A stretch of 64,000 nucleotides of DNA from Mycolicibacterium iranicum (GCF_002101705.1 NZ_LQPC01000026.1:248001-312000), one strand, 5' to 3'; counted from the stretch's first letter, positions 55,197-64,000 are shown. The notes: generated by a model not told the origin, from the letters alone. A program made the numbers and translations.

Positions 55197-56345
55197 GTGT
55201 CCGATCGACCCGATCCATCCCTGCCGAACGCCGAAGGCGCGTGGGCTCAACAGGTCGAAGCCAATCTCGGCGACCGCCGGCTGCGCGAGGAGATCGACCG
55301 CGGCCTGAGCTACGGCCTGGAGGCCGCTCCCACGATCAACGACAGGACGATCTCGACGTTCGTCCGCGGCGAGAAGCCGCATTTCGCCGGCGAGCGCGGG
55401 ACATTCCTGAAGTGCCCGTTCATCGAGGACGTCAACGAGGTCGACGACGCCGAGGTCGCGATCTTCGGCGTCCCACTGGACGCCGGCGCGACGTATCGGC
55501 CCGGCACGCGGTTCGGCCCCCAGGGCATCCGCCGCTCCACCAACCTGTTCGGCACCTACAACTACGAGTCGGGTGTCGACCTGCGCGAGCAGCTCAACAT
55601 GGTCGACATCGGCGATGTCTTCACGATCCCCGGCAATCTGGAGAAGTCTTTCGACCAGATCAGCACCGCGATGGCGCACGTAGTGCAAAAGGGTGTGATG
55701 CCGATCGTGCTCGGCGGTGACCACTCGATCGGGTTTCCGACGATCCGTGGCATGGCGCCCTACATGGACGGCAATATCGGCATCATCCATTTCGACAGGC
55801 ACGTCGACACGCAGGAGACCGACCTCGACGAGCGGATGCACACCACCCCGTGGTTCCACGCCACCAATATCAAGAACGCGCCGGCGACGAACCTGGTGCA
55901 GATCGGCATCGGCGGGTGGCAGAGCCCCCGAGAAGGCGTGAAGGTGGGCCGCGAACGCAAGTCGACCGTGATCACCGTCGGCGACGTCGAGCGGGTCGGG
56001 ATAGAAAAAATTGCGGAGACGGCGCTAGAGATCGCGTGGAAGGGCGCCAAGGCGGTCTACCTGTCGTTCGACATCGACGTCATCGACGCCGGTTTCGTGC
56101 CGGGCACCGGTTGGCCGGAGCCGGGCGGCCTGCTGCCGCGCGAGGCGTTGAACCTGGTGAAGATGATCTCCGAGCCCGGCCTGGCCGGCATCGAGGTGGT
56201 GGAATGCTCGCCGCCCTACGACTGGGCCGAGCAGACGGCCCTGATGAGCTCGCGCGTGATCCTCGACAGCCTCGCCGCGCAGGTGCGCTCGGGCAAGCTC
56301 GGCCGCAAGGCCGCCAAGGCCGACCGGCCCGCCTGGGGTCCGTAA
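55197..56345 (+). CDS. Agmatinase/ureohydrolase-family protein, probable guanidine hydrolase
   Basis: The 382-aa protein has a 70-residue N-terminal extension and a ureohydrolase domain with binuclear-metal ligands: GGDHS (His176), FDRHVD (Asp200, His202, Asp204) and SFDIDVID (Asp292, Asp294). The extension and the MHTTPWFHATN and VQIGIGGWQ segments recall nickel-dependent guanidine hydrolases (GdmH) rather than standard agmatinases. A guanidine-III riboswitch directly upstream supports guanidine to urea plus ammonia. GTG 55197 with Shine-Dalgarno GAGGAG. No nickel-insertion gene is nearby. Confidence 0.88.
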   Translation: MSDRPDPSLPNAEGAWAQQVEANLGDRRLREEIDRGLSYGLEAAPTINDRTISTFVRGEKPHFAGERGTFLKCPFIEDVNEVDDAEVAIFGVPLDAGATYRPGTRFGPQGIRRSTNLFGTYNYESGVDLREQLNMVDIGDVFTIPGNLEKSFDQISTAMAHVVQKGVMPIVLGGDHSIGFPTIRGMAPYMDGNIGIIHFDRHVDTQETDLDERMHTTPWFHATNIKNAPATNLVQIGIGGWQSPREGVKVGRERKSTVITVGDVERVGIEKIAETALEIAWKGAKAVYLSFDIDVIDAGFVPGTGWPEPGGLLPREALNLVKMISEPGLAGIEVVECSPPYDWAEQTALMSSRVILDSLAAQVRSGKLGRKAAKADRPAWGP

Positions 56346-56372
56346 CCGCAGGTGTAAAAACCGCACGTCGCG

Positions 56373-56392
56373 GGGTGTTTGACGGCACACCC
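56373..56392 (+). terminator. Possible terminator after the hydrolase gene
   Basis: GGGTGT and ACACCC can pair around an eight-base loop. No T-run follows on the plus strand (an A-run does), so the signal is weak. It lies 28 bases after the stop. Confidence 0.4.
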
Positions 56393-56400
56393 GAAAAAGT

Positions 56401-56415
56401 CGCATCCACGATGCG
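56401..56415. promoter_or_regulatory. Probable NsrR operator
   Basis: CGCATCCACGATGCG is a perfect 6-3-6 inverted repeat ending seven bases before a TAGCTT -10 (56423-56428) that stands six bases from the nsrR ATG. It would overlap the -35 region, a fitting place for repression of nsrR-hmp. Confidence 0.6.
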
Positions 56416-56434
56416 TAATTAGTAGCTTCGAGCC

Positions 56435-56884
56435 ATGCAGCTCACTCGCTTCACCGATCTGGCGCTGCGGGCGATGATGCTGTTGGCCGCCGGCGAGAAC
56501 GACGAACAACGGGTCACCACCCGCCAGATCGCCGCCGCTGCAGGCGCTTCCGAACATCACATCGCCAAGGCGGTGTCCCGACTCGTCGACCTCGGCCTGG
56601 TCCATGCCCGCCGCGGCCGAGTCGGCGGGCTGTCGTTGACCGACGCCGGCCGCGCCGCCTCCATCGGTGGGTTGGTGCGCGAACTCGAAGGCGACCGCGA
56701 GGTCATCGACTGCCACGGCCAGGGAACCTGCCCGCTCATCGCGGGCTGCCGGTTGCGCCGCGCGCTGGCCGAGGCCAAAGAGGCGTTCTACGCCGAACTC
56801 GACCGCTACACCATCACAGATCTGGTGCGCAGCCCTGCGCTTCCACTCCTTCAGATAGCACCGCCAGAGAGGAACAGTCGATGA
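56435..56884 (+). CDS. nsrR: Rrf2-family nitric oxide-sensing repressor NsrR
   Basis: The 149-aa regulator has an N-terminal winged helix (about 10-60) and three Cys at positions 93, 99 and 105 (DCHGQGTCPLIAGC), the same spacing and numbering as recalled for the [4Fe-4S] NsrR of Streptomyces coelicolor. NO destroys the cluster and releases the DNA. It overlaps hmp by ATGA, and the palindrome upstream suggests autoregulation. Confidence 0.92.
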   Translation: MQLTRFTDLALRAMMLLAAGENDEQRVTTRQIAAAAGASEHHIAKAVSRLVDLGLVHARRGRVGGLSLTDAGRAASIGGLVRELEGDREVIDCHGQGTCPLIAGCRLRRALAEAKEAFYAELDRYTITDLVRSPALPLLQIAPPERNSR

Positions 56885-58077
56885 CCGTCACTACCACCCG
56901 CGAGGACCTGAAACCCGATCAGGCCGAAATCATCTCGGCGACACTGCCGTTGGTGGGTGCGCACATCGACGAGATCACCACCGAGTTCTACCGCCGGATG
57001 TTCGAGGCGCATCCCGAGTTGTTGCGCAACCTGTTCAACCGCGGCAATCAGGCCCACGGCGCACAGCAGCGGGCGCTGGCCGCGTCAATCGCCACCTTCG
57101 CCACCCATCTGGTCGATCCCGACCTGCCGCACCCCGCCGAGATGCTGTCGCGGATCGGACACAAGCACGCATCGTTGGGCGTCACCGCGGATCAGTACCC
57201 GATCGTCGAGGAGCATCTGTTCGCCGCGATCGTCGCCGTCCTGGGCGCCGACAACGTCACCGAAGACGTCGCCGCCGCATGGGATCGGGTCTTCTGGATC
57301 ATGGCGAACACATTGATCGCGCTCGAACACGACCTCTATGCCGGCGCCGGGGTCGCCGACGGCGACGTGTACCGCCGTCTGCGGGTGACACAGCGGGTCG
57401 ACGACCCGTCCGGCGCGGTACTGGTCACCGTCGCGTCCAATACCAAAAGCTCTCCCGGTCAATATGTTTCGATCGGGGTGACGCTGCCCGACGGCGCACG
57501 ACAGCTCCGCCAGTACAGCCTGGTGAACGCACCCGGGGAAGATCTGACGTTCGCGGTGAAGCCGGCTGGGGAGGTGTCGGAGTGGATCCGCGCGAACCTT
57601 CGCGTCGGCGATCTGCTCGATGTCACCGTGCCCTTCGGTGATCTGCCCACCCCCGGCCCGCAGGTACCGGTGGTGCTGGTCTCGGCGGGCATCGGTATCA
57701 CCCCGATGATCAGCATGCTGGAGCATCTGGCCACCACGGCGCCCGAGACGTCGGTGCTGGCGCTGCATGCCGACCGCTGCGACACCAGCCACCCGCTGCG
57801 GGAACGACAGCGGGAACTGATCGACGCGCTGCCCAACGCGTCGCTGGCCATCTGGTACGAGGACGGTCTGACCGCGGGTGATCCCCGTGTGCACGCCGGC
57901 CGAATGGTGCTCGACAACCTTCGAGGTGGGCAGGAAATCCCCAAGGACGCACACGTCTACGTCTGCGGAACGGACGGATTCGTCCAGGCGGTGCGTCCGC
58001 AACTGCTCGACCGCGGACTGCCCGCCGATCGGGTGCACTGCGAGCTGTTCTCGCCCAACGACTGGCTGCTGGGATAG
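56881..58077 (+). CDS. hmp: Flavohemoprotein (nitric oxide dioxygenase)
   Basis: The 398-aa protein has an N-terminal globin domain (about 10-140) with proximal His in RIGHKHASLGV, then a ferredoxin-reductase module with FAD motif RQYSLVN and NAD motif SAGIGITPMISML. It oxidises NO to nitrate using NADH and oxygen. Coupled to nsrR by a four-base overlap. The pair is absent from this position in M. tuberculosis as recalled, so it looks like an insertion next to the guanidine genes. Confidence 0.94.
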   Translation: MTVTTTREDLKPDQAEIISATLPLVGAHIDEITTEFYRRMFEAHPELLRNLFNRGNQAHGAQQRALAASIATFATHLVDPDLPHPAEMLSRIGHKHASLGVTADQYPIVEEHLFAAIVAVLGADNVTEDVAAAWDRVFWIMANTLIALEHDLYAGAGVADGDVYRRLRVTQRVDDPSGAVLVTVASNTKSSPGQYVSIGVTLPDGARQLRQYSLVNAPGEDLTFAVKPAGEVSEWIRANLRVGDLLDVTVPFGDLPTPGPQVPVVLVSAGIGITPMISMLEHLATTAPETSVLALHADRCDTSHPLRERQRELIDALPNASLAIWYEDGLTAGDPRVHAGRMVLDNLRGGQEIPKDAHVYVCGTDGFVQAVRPQLLDRGLPADRVHCELFSPNDWLLG

Positions 58078-58081
58078 CGCT

Positions 58082-58087
58082 TAGTCT
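58082..58087 (+). promoter_or_regulatory. -10 element of the nitrilase gene
   Basis: TAGTCT stands seven bases before the ATG at 58095, immediately after the hmp stop, consistent with leaderless transcription. Confidence 0.5.
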
Positions 58088-58094
58088 GGCAGCC

Positions 58095-58919
58095 ATGCGT
58101 ATCGCCCTCGCTCAGATCCGCAGCGGTACCGACCCGACGGAGAATCTCGGCCTGGTCGAGGAGTACACCGGGCGGGCCGCCGAGGCGGGCGCCTCGCTCG
58201 TCCTCTTTCCCGAGGCGACGATGGTCCGCTTCGGTGTCCCGCTCGGCGGCCTCGCCGAACCGTTCGACGGCCCCTGGGCGACGGCGGTGCGCCAGATCGC
58301 GGCACGGGCGGGCATCGTCGTCGTCGCCGGCATGTTCGTCCCGTCCCGGGAAGAACCTGCCGGGCGGGTCACCAATTCTCTGATCGCCACCGGCCCCGGG
58401 GTGGAGGCGCGCTACGACAAGATCCACCTCTACGACGCGTTCGGTTTCACCGAGTCGAGAACGGTGGCTCCGGGCCGGGAGCCGGTGGTCATCACCGTCG
58501 ACGGCGTGACGGTCGGGCTGACCCTCTGCTACGACATCCGATTCCCCGAGCTCTACGTCGAGCTGGCCGAACGGGGCGCCGAGCTGATCACCGCACACGC
58601 GTCCTGGGGGTCAGGCCCCGGCAAGCTCGACCAGTGGACGCTGCTCGCCAGGGCACGCGCCATCGACACCAGCAGTGTGGTCGCCGCCGTCGGCCAGGCC
58701 TACCCCGGCGACGAGATCGCGGCGCTGGGCCCCACCGGCGTCGGCGGCAGCCTCGTGGCGTCGGCGCTGGGTGAAGTGCTGGTCTCGGCGGGTGATGAAC
58801 CCGAACTTCTGGTGTGCGATATCGACCTGGACGCGGCACGGAAAGCCCGCGAGACGGTCGCGGTCATGCACAACCGCTCAGGTGCAGCTCAACCCCGTAG
58901 GGCACAATCGCTGGCGTGA
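58095..58919 (+). CDS. Carbon-nitrogen hydrolase (nitrilase superfamily, Rv0480c-like)
   Basis: The 274-aa protein carries the Glu-Lys-Cys triad: Glu40 (LFPEAT), Lys109 (RYDKIHLYD) and Cys145 (GLTLCYDIRFPE). It is of the Nit1/omega-amidase type that hydrolyses amides such as deaminated glutathione; the exact substrate is unknown. The 3' end overlaps the DUF2993 gene (GTGA). Confidence 0.9.
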   Translation: MRIALAQIRSGTDPTENLGLVEEYTGRAAEAGASLVLFPEATMVRFGVPLGGLAEPFDGPWATAVRQIAARAGIVVVAGMFVPSREEPAGRVTNSLIATGPGVEARYDKIHLYDAFGFTESRTVAPGREPVVITVDGVTVGLTLCYDIRFPELYVELAERGAELITAHASWGSGPGKLDQWTLLARARAIDTSSVVAAVGQAYPGDEIAALGPTGVGGSLVASALGEVLVSAGDEPELLVCDIDLDAARKARETVAVMHNRSGAAQPRRAQSLA

Positions 58920-59773
58920 GTGATCCCTGGGCCCCTCCGCCGCAACCGCCAGGCCCCCCGCCGGGGCAGCTCCCGCAGGGCCCCGGCTATCCGCCGGCGC
59001 CCCCCGCCCAGGAAAGCGCGTCGGCCGGGGGGAAGCTGAAGAGACTCTTCAGCGACCCGATCTCGATCGTTCTGGCCGTCGTCATCGTCCTGGCGCTGGT
59101 GTTCGCCGGCCTGCTCGGCGGTGAGCTCTACGCCCGCAGCCGCGCCGACACGATCGTCGCAGGAACCGTCGAATGCGTCGTCCAGGATGACGCGTCGGCC
59201 TCCTTCGGGGTGATGCCGCCGTTCCTGCTGCAGCACATGTCCGGCCACTACACGAACATCCGGATCGAAACGGCGGGCAATCAGATCCGCGATGCCAAGG
59301 GCATGAAGGTCAACCTCGAGATCAACGACGTCCGTATCGAGGACTCCGCGACCTCCAGTGGTTCCATCGGCTCGCTGGTCGCCAACATCAGTTGGAGCGC
59401 CGAGGGCATCAAGGAGACCATCCAGGGCGCCATCCCGCTGGTGGGCAGCTTCGTCAACGGCGTGACCACCAATGCCAACGACGGCACCATCGAGCTCGAA
59501 GGTGCGCTCGGCAGCATCACGGCCAAGCCGGAAGTCGTCAACGGCGGACTCTCGCTGCAGGTTCAGCAGGTCACCGGGCTCGGATTCACGCTGCCGCGCG
59601 AAGCGGTGCAGCCCGCGCTGGATGCTTTCACCGCGGAACTGACGCAGAACTACCCGATGGATATCAAAGCCGATTCGGTCGAGGTCACCGATTCGGGTGT
59701 GGTGAGCCAGTTCTCGACGCAGAACGCGTCGATCCCGAAGGGCGAGCAGGACCCCTGCTTCGCGTCTCTCTAG
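58916..59773 (+). CDS. DUF2993 (LmeA-like) membrane-anchored protein, Rv0479c-like
   Basis: The 285-aa protein has a Pro/Gly-rich cytoplasmic start (1-35), one transmembrane helix (about 50-70) and an extracytoplasmic DUF2993 domain, a TULIP-like lipid-binding fold found in LmeA. A role in envelope glycolipid handling is an inference. The GTG overlaps the nitrilase stop. Its TAG shares CTAG with the convergent deoC stop. Confidence 0.82.
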   Translation: MSDPWAPPPQPPGPPPGQLPQGPGYPPAPPAQESASAGGKLKRLFSDPISIVLAVVIVLALVFAGLLGGELYARSRADTIVAGTVECVVQDDASASFGVMPPFLLQHMSGHYTNIRIETAGNQIRDAKGMKVNLEINDVRIEDSATSSGSIGSLVANISWSAEGIKETIQGAIPLVGSFVNGVTTNANDGTIELEGALGSITAKPEVVNGGLSLQVQQVTGLGFTLPREAVQPALDAFTAELTQNYPMDIKADSVEVTDSGVVSQFSTQNASIPKGEQDPCFASL

Positions 59774-60450
59774 ACGCCGAGACCGTCGAGCACCGCGCGG
59801 GTGCCCGACAACCCGAGCCGGGTGGCACCGGCGTCGAGCATCGCGATTGCGTCTGCGGCCGAGCGGATTCCACCGCTCGCCTTGACGCCGAGGCGGCCGT
59901 CGACGGCGCCTGCCATCAACTCGACGGCGCGCGGTGACGCACCGCCGCTGGGGTGAAAGCCCGTCGAGGTCTTGACGAAGTCCGCGCCCGCATCTTCGGC
60001 GACCCGGCAGACGTCGACGAGAATCGGCTCGCCGCTGAGATCGAGCAACGCGGCCGACTCGACGATCACCTTGAGCACCGCCTGCGGCGCTGCCTGCCGC
60101 ACCGCGGCAACGTCGGCACGGACGGCGTCGAGCTCACCGGCGAGCGCGGCTCCGACATCGATCACCATGTCGATCTCGGCGGCGCCCTGCGCCACGGCGA
60201 GGCGGGCTTCCTCGGCCTTGACCGCGGAGAAGTGCTTGCCTGAGGGAAACCCGACGACCGAAGCGATGACAACGTCGCATTCGTCGAAGGCGGCGGCCGT
60301 CGCGACCAAGGTCGGTGACACACACACCGCATACACGTCGAGGTCGACGGCGTCCTTGAGCAGTAGGGCGATATCGGCTTGGGTCGCCTCGGGTTTGAGC
60401 AGCGTGTGGTCGACGAGCGCAGCCACCTCGGCGCGGGTGTAGGAGCCCAT
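59770..60450 (-). CDS. deoC: Deoxyribose-phosphate aldolase
   Basis: The 226-aa TIM-barrel class-I aldolase cleaves 2-deoxyribose-5-phosphate. Schiff-base Lys is in DFVKTSTGF and a second Lys in LGVKASGG; the N-terminus has [11 protein letters not shown]. It belongs to nucleoside salvage. The ATG at 60450 overlaps the upstream stop by one base; the gene follows two envelope-protein genes on the same strand. Confidence 0.94.
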   Translation of the reverse strand: MGSYTRAEVAALVDHTLLKPEATQADIALLLKDAVDLDVYAVCVSPTLVATAAAFDECDVVIASVVGFPSGKHFSAVKAEEARLAVAQGAAEIDMVIDVGAALAGELDAVRADVAAVRQAAPQAVLKVIVESAALLDLSGEPILVDVCRVAEDAGADFVKTSTGFHPSGGASPRAVELMAGAVDGRLGVKASGGIRSAADAIAMLDAGATRLGLSGTRAVLDGLGV

Positions 60451-60851
60451 CAGAACGGCTCTTCGGTGCCGCCCGGATTACAGCGGCTCGCCACCATCTC
60501 CTCGTAGCCGACCTCAGGACGCCACGGTTCGAGGTTCCAGCTCACCTTGCCGGGTTCGACGAACTCCGCGAAATTCCAGTGGCACAGGAATTGTTCCTGC
60601 ATGCCGGGGATCGCGGCGTCCGGTGACAGCGCGAGCACCTCAGACCACGCCAGTGCCGCCATCGGTTCCGTGCCCGCATGACCCGAGGAGGCGCGGGCGG
60701 ACGGCGTCGGATACACGCGCAGGCTGGAGAGATCGCCCCATTTCGCCCATTCCACGTGGTCGACGTATGGCGGACCCGTCGGGCTCGCGGACGCCGCGGG
60801 GGCCAGTGCCAGGGCACTCGCCAGCGCGAGGCCCGCGACGAAGATGCGCAC
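60450..60851 (-). CDS. Secreted protein, DUF2599-like (Rv0477-like)
   Basis: The 133-aa protein has a Sec signal peptide (1-22, ending ASA), then a domain with [18 protein letters not shown] and a Cys pair ([15 protein letters not shown]) that may form a disulfide outside the cell. Function unknown. GTG 60851 overlaps the preceding stop by one base (TAGTG). Confidence 0.82.
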   Translation of the reverse strand: MRIFVAGLALASALALAPAASASPTGPPYVDHVEWAKWGDLSSLRVYPTPSARASSGHAGTEPMAALAWSEVLALSPDAAIPGMQEQFLCHWNFAEFVEPGKVSWNLEPWRPEVGYEEMVASRCNPGGTEEPF

Positions 60852-61138
60852 TAGCGCGACTTTCCTTGGATCTCCAGAATCTTGGGCCGAACATCGACCA
60901 GGTACACACCGGATGCGACGGCCGCGATGGCGATACCCGTGACGCCGAGAACAAGTGCGAGAAGCGTGCCCACACCGAGGATCACCAGCCAGACCGGTTT
61001 GGTGAGCTTCTCAGCTGCCGTGTAAGCGTCGGGACGCTGCATGGCGGCGTGCACGAATGCATACACCGACGCCACAAGCACGGCGACTTGCAACGCAAAG
61101 AGGACGTAACTCACGAGGCCTTGGAGCTGCACGCTCAC
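60851..61138 (-). CDS. DUF2516 family membrane protein (Rv0476-like)
   Basis: The 95-aa protein has three hydrophobic helices (about 8-28, 48-68, 68-85). Its conserved segment [19 protein letters not shown] marks DUF2516. Position between hbhA and the secreted protein is as in M. tuberculosis. Function unknown. Confidence 0.82.
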   Translation of the reverse strand: MSVQLQGLVSYVLFALQVAVLVASVYAFVHAAMQRPDAYTAAEKLTKPVWLVILGVGTLLALVLGVTGIAIAAVASGVYLVDVRPKILEIQGKSR

Positions 61139-61188
61139 AGCCTAGGCGGGTTACGTCCCCTTTTCGACTTTCTCTCGCGCGGGGCGAA

Positions 61189-61824
61189 TTACTTCTGGGT
61201 GACCTTCTTGGCCGGCGCCTTCTTGGCGGGGGCCTTCTTGGCCGGGGTGCTCGCCGAAGCCTTGGCGGGGGCCTTCTTGGCCGGCGCCTTCTTGGCGGCC
61301 TTCTTCACCGGGGCGGCAGCCGACTCGGCCTTCTTCGGAAGCTCGACGCCGACCAGCTTGGCGGCGCGCTCGCCAACGGCGCGGGTCTGCGAGGCGACGT
61401 TGCCCAGCGCTTCCTGGGTCAGCTCGACGGCCTGGTCGGTGTATTCCTCGACGCGGCTGGCGGCCTCTTCGAGCGCCGGCTGGCTGCGCAGACGCTCCAG
61501 CGCGGCCTCGCCGCGCTCGATCAGCTTGGTGTAGGTGGTCTGAGCCGCCTCGGCGTAGCCCTCGGCGAACTTGCGCAGCTCGTCGGAGGTCAGCTTGTCA
61601 CGCAGGTCGCCGAACTGAGCGGGCAGCTCTTCCTGCAGCTTGGCGACACGGGCACGGCTCTCCTCGACGCGGCTCTCGGCGTCGGTGCGGGCATCGCCGG
61701 CACGCTCGCGCAGGGTGGCCACGATCTCGTTGACGCGCTCCAGCGCCAGGTCGGCAGCACCCACAGCGGCGAGAAGCGGGGCCTTCAAATCGTCGATATC
61801 GAGCTGGTTCTTGGTCTCAGCCAT
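61189..61824 (-). CDS. hbhA: Heparin-binding hemagglutinin HbhA
   Basis: The 211-aa protein has a long coiled-coil region (about 20-150) and a Lys/Ala/Pro-rich C-terminal tail of [11 protein letters not shown] type (about 170-211) that binds heparan sulfate. The protein is surface- and lipid-body-associated in mycobacteria. The ATG at 61824 has a GGAAGGAA-type Shine-Dalgarno and overlaps the upstream HTH gene by eight bases. Confidence 0.93.
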   Translation of the reverse strand: MAETKNQLDIDDLKAPLLAAVGAADLALERVNEIVATLRERAGDARTDAESRVEESRARVAKLQEELPAQFGDLRDKLTSDELRKFAEGYAEAAQTTYTKLIERGEAALERLRSQPALEEAASRVEEYTDQAVELTQEALGNVASQTRAVGERAAKLVGVELPKKAESAAAPVKKAAKKAPAKKAPAKASASTPAKKAPAKKAPAKKVTQK

Positions 61825-62305
61825 GGTTGTTTCCTTCCTTCTCAGGATTGAGTTCTGTGATTGATAGCGGGGTCTGGGAGATCTCTAGAGGATTCTTGTG
61901 TTGTTCAGGTGTGGGCTCCTCTGCAGCTTCGGCCACGGCGGCCTCGTTCTGCTGACAGAACGAGGTGTAGATGTCGAGCAGCACCTGCTTCTGCCGCTCG
62001 TTGATCGCCGTGTCGGTCACGATGGCGTCGCGGACCTCGTTGGTCTCGCTCGGCTCGAGGATTCCCGCCCTGATGTAGAGCACCTCGGCGGATACCCGGA
62101 GAGCCTTGGCGATCTGGTTGAGCACGTCCGCGGATGGCTTCCGCAGACCCCGTTCGATCTGGCTGAGGTACGGGTTGGAAACTCCCGCCTTCTCGGCCAG
62201 CTGCCGCACCGATACCTGCGCGGCTTCGCGCTGGGACCGGATGAACGAGCCGATGTCCTGTGCGGCACTGGACACGACTGCGGCAAGATTTTCATCCTGC
62301 GGCAT
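61817..62305 (-). CDS. XRE-family transcriptional regulator (Rv0474-like)
   Basis: The 162-aa protein has an N-terminal Xre helix-turn-helix (about 28-85, [21 protein letters not shown]) and a C-terminal acidic tail. The ATG at 62305 is supported by an AAGGGG Shine-Dalgarno; the upstream in-frame start at 62386 is rejected. Direct overlap with hbhA suggests it controls hbhA and possibly itself. Confidence 0.88.
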   Translation of the reverse strand: MPQDENLAAVVSSAAQDIGSFIRSQREAAQVSVRQLAEKAGVSNPYLSQIERGLRKPSADVLNQIAKALRVSAEVLYIRAGILEPSETNEVRDAIVTDTAINERQKQVLLDIYTSFCQQNEAAVAEAAEEPTPEQHKNPLEISQTPLSITELNPEKEGNNHG

Positions 62306-62403
62306 GGGTTGCCCCTTCGTTCGGTGGTTATCCGTGATATTGGGTACCGACGATCCCACCGTACGACGGGGTGCTAACTTTTGCAAGCACTCGTTAGCGC
62401 AGG

Positions 62404-63759
62404 TCAGAACAGTAGCTGAGCTATCGAATAGATGACGAGGCCGGCGAGCGAACCGACGACGGTGCCGTTGATGCGGATGAACTGCAGGTCACGACCCACA
62501 TGGAGCTCGATTCGTCGGCTGGCCTCCTCGGCGTCCCAGCGCTCGATCGTGTCGGTGATGATCGTTGTGATCTCCGCCCCATATTCGCCGACGAGATGGT
62601 TCGCGCCGCGGACGATCCAGTTGTCGACCTTGTCGCGCAGCTCGGCATCGTCGCGCAACGATTCGCCGATGCGCACCACGGTGTCGGCGATGCGGCTCCG
62701 CAGCGTGGAAGACGGATCTTCCACCGACTCCAGGATGATGCGCTTGGCCGCCCCCCACGCGGTCTCGGCCGCCCTCGCGACCTCGTCTCGCGACATGATC
62801 TGCTCTTTGACGTTCTCGGCCTTCTGGATCGTGGCCTCGTCGTTCTGCAGGTCTCCGGCGAATTCGAACAGGAAGCGGGTGGCCGACTTACGGAGCTCGT
62901 GGTCCGGGTTGCGGCGCACCTTGTCGGTGAAGTCCATCAGCTCGCGGTGGATGCGGTCGCCGACCAGATGATCCACCCAGCGCGGTGACCACGTCGGCGA
63001 GTCCCGCTCGATCACGCGCTCGATGATCTCGTCGGCATCGAGCGACCACTGGAACGCGCGGTCGGCCAGCAGCTGCAGCAGCGCTTCTTGCCGCCCCTCT
63101 TCCAGCAGCGAGGTCAGCACGCGTCCGATCGGCGGCCCCCACTGCGGCTCGGCAATTCGCTTCACGATCATCCGGTCCAGAAGCTGCTGGACGTCGTCGT
63201 CGCGCAGCATCTCGACGAGCACCCGCAACACGGTCGACACCTCGGCCGCCACCCGCTCCGCGTTGGCCGGATGTGCCAGCCACTTGCCGGTGCGGCTGGC
63301 GACGTCGGCGTCGCGCAGCTTCGTCTCGACGTTCTCCGGGGACAGGAAGTTCTCGCGCACGAAGTCGCTGAGACCCTCACCGAGCTGGTCCTTCTTGCGT
63401 TTGATGATCGCGGTGTGCGGAATCGGGATCCCGAGCGGGTGCTTGAACAGCGCGGTGACGGCGAACCAGTCGGCCAGCGCGCCGACCATTCCGGCTTCGG
63501 CGGCAGCACGCACATAGCCCACCCAGGGCGGTGCGCCGGTCGACTGCCACCACGTGCAGAACAGGAAGACGGCGGTGGCCCCGAGCAGGAAGCTCAACGC
63601 CACGACCTTCATGCGCCGCAGTCCGCGCCGCCGTGCGGCGTCGGCGGCGGAGTCGACACCGGCGAGCGCCTCGGCGAAGCTCCGGCGTTCGCGGGTCTCT
63701 CGGACCGCCGGCGGGGAGCCGGCGCCCTCGGATCGGTGTGCCACGTGTCCATCATCCAT
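62404..63759 (-). CDS. DUF445 family membrane protein (Rv0473-like)
   Basis: About 451 aa. After a charged start come transmembrane helices (about 50-75 and near 435-450) enclosing a long helical DUF445 region (ADWFAVTALFKHPLGIPIPH and NFLSPENVETKLRDADVA). Function unknown; YheB-like relatives are membrane-anchored. Start ATG 63759 is preferred; GTG 63744 is possible. Divergent from the tetR gene at the window end. Confidence 0.84.
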   Translation of the reverse strand: MDDGHVAHRSEGAGSPPAVRETRERRSFAEALAGVDSAADAARRRGLRRMKVVALSFLLGATAVFLFCTWWQSTGAPPWVGYVRAAAEAGMVGALADWFAVTALFKHPLGIPIPHTAIIKRKKDQLGEGLSDFVRENFLSPENVETKLRDADVASRTGKWLAHPANAERVAAEVSTVLRVLVEMLRDDDVQQLLDRMIVKRIAEPQWGPPIGRVLTSLLEEGRQEALLQLLADRAFQWSLDADEIIERVIERDSPTWSPRWVDHLVGDRIHRELMDFTDKVRRNPDHELRKSATRFLFEFAGDLQNDEATIQKAENVKEQIMSRDEVARAAETAWGAAKRIILESVEDPSSTLRSRIADTVVRIGESLRDDAELRDKVDNWIVRGANHLVGEYGAEITTIITDTIERWDAEEASRRIELHVGRDLQFIRINGTVVGSLAGLVIYSIAQLLF

Positions 63760-63857
63760 GTGAAGACCCGTGTGCCTCACCAGGCGCCGTCCGAACCGCC
63801 AGCTAGCGCTGGCCACCGTACTATTGAGACGGACTTAGGGAACGGATCTGCGCGATA

Positions 63858-64000
63858 GTGGCACAACAATCCCCGCCCGTGGCGGTCAAGACCGATGGAC
63901 GCAAACGGCGCTGGCACCAGCACAAGGTCGAGCGCCGCAACGAGCTCGTCGATGGCACGCTAGATGCCATCCGCCGGCTCGGCAGCAACGTCAGCATGGA
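63858..64000 (+). CDS. TetR family regulator, N-terminal part (Rv0472c-like), cut by window
   Basis: GTG at 63858 opens a frame reaching the window edge: a basic N-terminus (KTDGRKRRWHQHKVERR) then NELVDGTLDAIRRLGSNVSM, the first helix of a TetR-type domain. TACTAT at 63819-63824 may be the -10. The neighbour relation to the DUF445 gene is as in M. tuberculosis. Confidence 0.7.
   Translation, partial: MAQQSPPVAVKTDGRKRRWHQHKVERRNELVDGTLDAIRRLGSNVSM

Noticed and set aside
61189..61320. Lys/Ala/Pro repeats in hbhA as an unusual repeat element
   Set aside because: This is the normal heparin-binding tail of the protein.

Overview
The window is a high-GC actinobacterial chromosome segment whose gene order matches Mycobacterium tuberculosis Rv0472c to Rv0534c (recalled, not searched), read in the opposite orientation. 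Mycobacterial markers include an Emb-type arabinosyltransferase tail, mshA for mycothiol, senX3-regX3, hbhA, HadA-like and Rv0500A/B-like genes. Extra metabolic modules compared with M. tuberculosis suggest an environmental, probably rapidly growing, Mycobacterium/Mycolicibacterium. No tRNA, rRNA, insertion sequence, phage or CRISPR array was seen.

Layout. 1-7297: end of an emb-like gene, menA (menaquinone), then a six-gene moxR-DUF58-VWA-VWA-TPR operon. 7306-15551: a SnoaL-like protein, small membrane proteins, a MinD-like ATPase, the System II cytochrome c maturation operon (resA-ccdA-resB-ccsA) and, upstream in the same operon, a histidine phosphatase and hemL. 15604-24488: accessory block with an amidohydrolase/NCS1 permease pair beside a divergent PucR regulator, an F420-type reductase, a P450, a PNPOx-fold protein and a tetR/mpaB-like pair. 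24605-31604: membrane proteins, then the heme genes hemB, hemD, hemC, hemA and a glutaredoxin-like gene. 31644-42078: serB1, hadA-like, acyltransferase, epimerase, ribosomal protein bS22, an excisionase-type HTH, proC, thioesterase, TIM barrel, an acidic membrane protein, Ppx/GppA and two further conserved genes. 42252-48289: regX3, senX3, gpm1, ybjN-like, mshA and a ROK-family gene. 48485-53214: SDR, L,D-transpeptidase, murB, DUF2505, methyltransferase. 53177-56345: a guanidine module. 56435-58077: nsrR-hmp nitric oxide detoxification. 58095-64000: nitrilase, DUF2993, deoC, hbhA and neighbours.

Most striking signals. (1) The 343-bp space between a divergent sodium:solute symporter and an agmatinase-family hydrolase holds two different guanidine riboswitches: a guanidine-I (ykkC) aptamer on the minus strand before the symporter and a guanidine-III aptamer on the plus strand before the hydrolase. 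This points to a guanidine uptake/hydrolysis unit, with a 37-codon membrane microprotein after the symporter. (2) A leaderless 24-codon ORF with four consecutive Cys codons lies before the ROK-mshA operon and is followed by a long hairpin that would hide the ROK Shine-Dalgarno, so mycothiol synthesis may be under cysteine attenuation. (3) Three convergent gene pairs share their stop codons through one CTAG. (4) Several very compact divergent start pairs have apparent leaderless promoters. (5) A tandem array of 15-bp palindromes sits between ccsA and the MinD-like gene.
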